From: Turnera subulata
Lineage: Eukaryota; Streptophyta; Magnoliopsida; Malpighiales; Passifloraceae
Assembly: GCA_028386065.3 (NCBI GenBank)
Contig: JAKUCV010001444.1
Coordinates: forward strand, 1-64,000
Direction: 5' to 3'
Length of the DNA: 64,000 nucleotides
The notes under the pieces were generated by a model, which saw only the letters and a program-made list of their open reading frames with translations, searched no databases and was not told where the DNA came from. The position numbers and the translations under genes are program-made. This document shows positions 59,962 to 64,000 of this stretch, in pieces (the stretch's first letter is position 1; each line of letters begins with the position of its first letter).

Positions 59962-60440
59962 AAAGCACGAAGACAGCGAAACAGACGAAATTATAAAAAT
60001 ACCCTTCTTTTATGAGTATTAACTTAATTTTATTTAATGAATTATAAATTATACATAATTAGAATATAACCATACCCAAATTTATTCCTTCTTTTTTTAT
60101 GTCTCATTAAAGTTCTTAATAAGAAAAGGATAGATCTCCAAATATAATACAATTATTCCTAAATTTATACCTGACGCATATCTAATCTATTCCTACACCC
60201 TAAATTTGTCTTATCTCCAAGCATAATACAAAAGTATACAAAACTATTTGTTCTTCCCACGATTTTTGTGGGAGGAAATTGTTGGAGTGGAAGTATCTCA
60301 TCACATCTCCAGCTTTTGTAAGGTATGTATTTATTTCCAAAATTATTTCGCTGCAAGAATAAATATTTTATTCTTTTTAATCTATTTTTTTTATTTCATT
60401 TAAGGATAGTTGAAATCAAATTATAATTAACTCTGAACAA
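59947..60440 (+). mobile_element. Helitron-like 5' end, interrupted by both flanking L1s
   Basis: TCTATACTATATATAAAAGC at 59947, preceded by A, matches the TC-starting consensus of plant Helitron 5' ends (TCTATACTATATxAAAAGY). AAATTATAAAAATACCC follows about 35 bases later, as is common in that family. The L1 at 53772-59941 inserted in this terminus, so the original host-Helitron junction lies at 53756/53757. The 3' hairpin and CTRR end are not in the window, and another L1 starts near 60440. No Rep/helicase is visible. Confidence 0.55.
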
Positions 60441-60678
60441 AAAACTTGTGTCTTGTCAACTCCCGATTTATTCGGGTTTCTCTCTCGTTTTTTCGAGTCT
60501 TCTCCCGCTAGGGTTTCTGCCTCCTTTACACTAAAGGTCTTCTCCCTTCTTTTAGGGTTGGTTCTTTCTTGCTTCTGTGGTGTTTTTCTGGTGGATTTCC
60601 GTGCTGTCTACCGTGAGTGTACCGGTGTCATACCGCTCGCTTCATGGAGACGGGAAGTTTGGAGGGAGATTGGGGGGT

Positions 60679-62366
60679 ATGCCCCGGAGGTTAGTCCCAG
60701 AACCGACAAGGTCGGAAACCGAAGTGGTGGTAGTGGAGGATGGGGTAGAGGAGTACGCTGATCAATCTGTCTCTCTCTGTGTCGTCGCCAAGGTCTGGAC
60801 CGAGTGTCCCTTCAACACAAGGTCATTCATGAAGACCATGACACAGGTCTGGCGGCCGACCCATGGGCTTGAATCGTCTCAGATTGATCGTAACCTTTTT
60901 GCTTTCCAGTTTTTTCACTGGCGAGATAAGTAGAGGGTTATGGATAATGAACCTTGGAATTTTAACGATCAAGTCGTGCTGCTTAAGGAATTAACTGGGG
61001 ATGAGCAACCTTCGTCACTTCAGTTCTTTCAGGTCCCTCTTTGGGTGCGTGTCTATGACGTCCCTTTTAATTAGAGCACTGAAAAAACTAGTGACCGCGC
61101 TCGGCAGCAAAATAGGGCTATTCCAGGGGTTGGAGGACAAGTGCAATCTCAAGAGGGGCAAATACATCAGATTCTGAGTCCTCTTTGATGTACGTAAGCC
61201 TCTGGTCAGGGGCTCTCTTATGGCGGGTAAGAATAAGGATACTCTGTGGGTCTATTTCAAATATGAGCCTCTGCCTCTGTTTTGCTTTTATTGTGGTTGT
61301 TTAGGTCATATTGACTAAGATTGTGCCGAGGGCGAAGATGAGGATTTGAATCTACAAAACACCCCCATGGTAATTGGTTGAGGGCTTCACCTAAACGATC
61401 GGGAGAGTCAAGAGCAGAGAGGGGTGAGGAAGGGACATCTGTACGTCGAAAGTTGATTTTTAAACCGTCTCCTATGCCTACTGGTGAGTATGTCACTGAG
61501 GTCCCCGAGAGTCCAAGATCGGCCCCTTCGATCACAGTAGAACCAGGTAGCTATCCCAGGGAGCAAAGGAGTCCGGCTCTCAGTGAAAGGGATAATAATG
61601 CCCCTACAGGGGGCGGGGTGTGGACGCCTACCAAAGCTCTGGAGAAAGTAGTTGCAGGGGTGCAGGCTTTTGGTCTCAGCTCTGGTATGGCGAGCAGTGC
61701 TGCGAGTGGTGATTTAGGTTTGAAGCTGCACAGGCTTTCCACAGAGTCTTCTGAAGGAAGGTTCCATTCTCTGAGCCAGCTGATGTCAGTGCAAGGGGCC
61801 CTGAACCCACCACCTACAGTCCTAGATGAAGTGGTGCACAATAATAGATTGGTGCAACGGGAGGGAGAGCTGGGAACGGAGCAGGCACCAAACTGCCCTA
61901 ATGGGGTTCTGGTTTCTCCTCAGGTACTGGATGGTAGGGGGAAAGTTCAAAGAGGATCAATGATAATCAGTTGACACAAGAGAAGGTCCCGGTTTTGATT
62001 TCAGCCCCCATTTCTTTGCCGGAGCCTGACATGTTGGGGCTCTCTTCCGATTCTCTAGATCAGGTCACTGGTTTTGGGTCTTTGGATTCTTCAGTAGAGG
62101 ATTTCGGGTTAGAGGGAAGTGGATTCCAGCTGGGCCGAGCTGATCGTCGATGGAAACGCCGTGCTCGGGTGTCTGACTATCACTCTCCACTGGAGACGAG
62201 TGTGAAAGACTTGAAGCGAAAGGGTAATATGCATGGGGATGTGGAGATGGTACTCATTGACGAAACGGAGGGGAAGAAGTTAAAGAATTCTAAGGTCTTT
62301 TCTTCGTCTACCAATGTTTCTTCTATTCAGGCGGAGGTTGCTCAGCAACCCCGCCAAGCATTATGA
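60679..62366 (+). pseudogene. ORF1 of the second L1 (stops and frameshifts)
   Basis: ATG 60679 is the likeliest start. Readable parts: VVVVEDGVEEYADQ then VWTECPFNTRSFMKTM (to TAG 60931-60933); MDNEPWNFNDQVVLLKEL (stop at 61072-61074); and, frame-shifted, a knuckle CFYCGCLGHID-stop-DC near 61283 with TAA at 61315-61317 inside it. A Ser/Pro-rich region follows, then a last frame ending RRWKRRARVSD...QPRQAL with TGA 62364-62366. That stop overlaps the ORF2 ATG. Confidence 0.8.
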
Positions 62367-64000
62367 GTTCCTTACGTTGGAATTGTTGTGGCTTGGGGGA
62401 TCCACAGGCAGTTTCCTCTCTTTGCAAGTAGATTGTGCTTGAAAATCCCCTACTAGTTTTCCTTTCGGAGACTAGGCTCAAGAAGTTTGAGATGGAAAAA
62501 ATCCGCAGGCGTCTGAATTGGGAGGGTATGTTGGTGGTTGAATGTGACGGAGCTGGAAGGCAGCGCACTGGTAGCCTAGCACTCCTTTGGAGGGATACTA
62601 TTGATGTAACTCTTCGATCTTTGTCCCTTCATCATATCGATGTCTCGGTCCGAGGCTTGGGGGCTGGGGAGGAGTGGTGATTTACTAGAATATACGGATG
62701 GCCTGAACAAACGGAGAAGTGGAGAACGTGGGAGTTGATGAAATGTTTAGGGGAGCAACAAGATTTACCATGGATTTGCGGGGGAGACTTCAATGAAATT
62801 TTGTTTTAGTGGGAGAAGAAGGGTAGCAACCCTTGTAATTTCTCCGCCATGCAACAATTCCATGACACTTTAACTGAGCTACAACTGCATGATATGGGTT
62901 TTTCGGGGTGCAACTATACATGGGCAAATGGACACACTGATGGGTCCTATATTGAGGAGCGTATTGACCGTATGGTGGCCTCTCATTCTTGGTCCTCTAT
63001 CTTTCCTGATGCTCTTGTGAAGCACTTACCTAGACAAGGATCAGACCATGCTCCTTTGAAGCTGATTTTTGATAGTACACAAGAGTTGTTCAGGAGGAAG
63101 AAGAAGATTTTTTGCTTCGAGCAGGTTTGGCTGATGAATGAGGAGTGTGGTCACACGGTGGATCGAGCCTCGCAGAGTAGTGTTTCGCTGGAACCAGTGG
63201 CTAGAGTCCGAGAAAAAATATCCAGGTGTGGTGGCATGTTATCGGACTGGAGTAAATGTAGTTTTGAGAACATTACTGCAGCTATCAAAGAGAAACGGGA
63301 CCTTCTCGGTAAATTGCATGTGCAGCCGCAGACTGGTTCGACCATTAATCAGACTAAGGAGCTTAATGCGGCACTTGCAGACCTAATTCGGAAGGAAGAA
63401 TTGTTATGGGCACAAAGATCCCGAGTTAATTGGTTACAAGCTGGAGATAATAATACTAGTTTCTTTTTTCACAAAGCTAACCAACGAAAGAGAACTAATA
63501 CAATTACTGGGATTACGAATGCATCCGGAGTTTGGGTTTCCACTCAGACTGATATTTCTAAGGTGTTCCATCAGTTCTTCTCGGAATTATTTTCCTCGGG
63601 CCAGAATTTGATAATGGATCCGGTACTGCAATGCATTCAACCCCGTGTCACTGAAGAGATGCAAAGGACCCTAGACCAACCTTTCACTCGGTCGGAGGTG
63701 TATGAAGCTCTGAAACAGATGCACCCCTCCAAAGCTCCTGGTCCTGATGGTATGTCCCCTTTTCTTTCAAAGATTTTGGGGTATTGTGGGTGATGATGTT
63801 TGTGCTATGGTCCTGAGTGTGCTGAATGATGGGGCTGATCCTTCCTCTCTTAACCATACTTTCGTTACCCTTATCCCAAAAGTCAAATTCCTGGAGAGTT
63901 GCAGCCAGTTTCGACCAATAAGTCTCTGTAATGTAGTCTTTAAATTGATCACCAAGTCGATTGCTAATCGATTAAAGACTATCTTACCGGATATTATTGG
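62363..64000 (+). pseudogene. ORF2 of the second L1: endonuclease and start of reverse transcriptase
   Basis: ATG at 62363. The AP-endonuclease is visible as WNCCGLG, SETRLKKFE (after TAG 62429-62431), DGAGRQRTGSLALLWRD, YGWPEQTEKW, GGDFNEILF followed by a TAG near 62806, DRMVASHSW, and GSDHAPL near 63039. The RT start is NWLQAGDNNTSFFFHKAN and SKAPGPDGMSPF near 63730. A frameshift follows near 63775, and text beyond reads on in another frame to the window end. Stops make it inactive. Confidence 0.85.

Larger units (their letters stand above)
60440..64000 (+). mobile_element. Second L1-type LINE, opposite orientation, truncated by the window end
   Basis: A TC-rich leader (60460-60600), ORF1 pieces, and ORF2 up to the middle of the reverse transcriptase are present. 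It is distinct in sequence from the neighbouring L1 but has the same layout. The exact 5' boundary is uncertain because the target duplication partner lies outside the window. Confidence 0.85.

Noticed and set aside
1..64000. CRISPR arrays, operons, rRNA genes, bacterial mobile elements
   Set aside because: No regularly spaced identical repeats or prokaryotic gene organisation; the whole window behaves as plant nuclear DNA.

Overview
This is a nuclear genome segment from a flowering plant, almost certainly a eudicot. The evidence is spliced genes with AT-rich GT..AG introns, plant-specific protein families, and a dense mix of plant LTR retrotransposons, L1-type LINEs, SINEs, a Helitron end and an endogenous pararetrovirus. 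There are no operons, ribosome binding sites, CRISPR arrays or rRNA genes. I cannot name the species.

Four host genes are supported, all on the minus strand. (1) An intronless 809-residue plant protein of unknown function (2117-4546). (2) A 7-exon mitochondrial-type quinone oxidoreductase, RTN4IP1-like (19304-22752). (3) A 9-exon SAWADEE homeodomain protein, SHH2-like, a predicted chromatin reader (34783-40786). (4) A 9-exon DEDDh RNA exonuclease of the REX4/REXO4 family (49055-53300). For genes 2-4 the exon joins were checked by hand for splice dinucleotides and reading phase. They give open proteins of 364, 373 and 278 residues.

The rest is mostly mobile DNA. 1-637 is the end of a long Ty3/gypsy-type LTR. 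9059-15720 is a rearranged, inactivated caulimovirid (petuvirus-like domain order). It begins with a duplicated reverse transcriptase piece joined directly to movement-protein sequence, then runs through coat protein, zinc knuckle, protease, reverse transcriptase, RNase H, a C-terminal extension and a promoter/polyA region. Diverged inverted repeats lie on both sides of it. 16880-18400 is a gypsy leader/gag relic. 24545-26580 is a LINE relic. 27031-32580 is a Ty1/copia-type LTR split by a 4.4 kb solo LTR with a perfect 5-bp duplication. 33152-33660 is a fold-back element. 41207-42050 is a 588-bp-period repeat with telomere-like CCCTAAA-rich sequence. 42070-44250 is a SIRE-like copia 3' end. 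Near 45.7 kb a small pararetrovirus RT fossil abuts a SINE. 53772-59941 is a full-length but mutated L1 flanked by a perfect 20-bp target-site duplication and inserted into what looks like a Helitron 5' end. A second L1 in the opposite orientation starts near 60440 and runs off the window.

The host genes are functionally unrelated neighbours. I found no clear novel multi-gene system. The most unusual content is the rearranged pararetrovirus (RT to movement-protein junction in one open frame, paired bZIP-type promoter motifs, uncharacterised C-terminal extension), the L1-in-Helitron junction, and the ATGA stop/start overlap shared by two distinct L1s.
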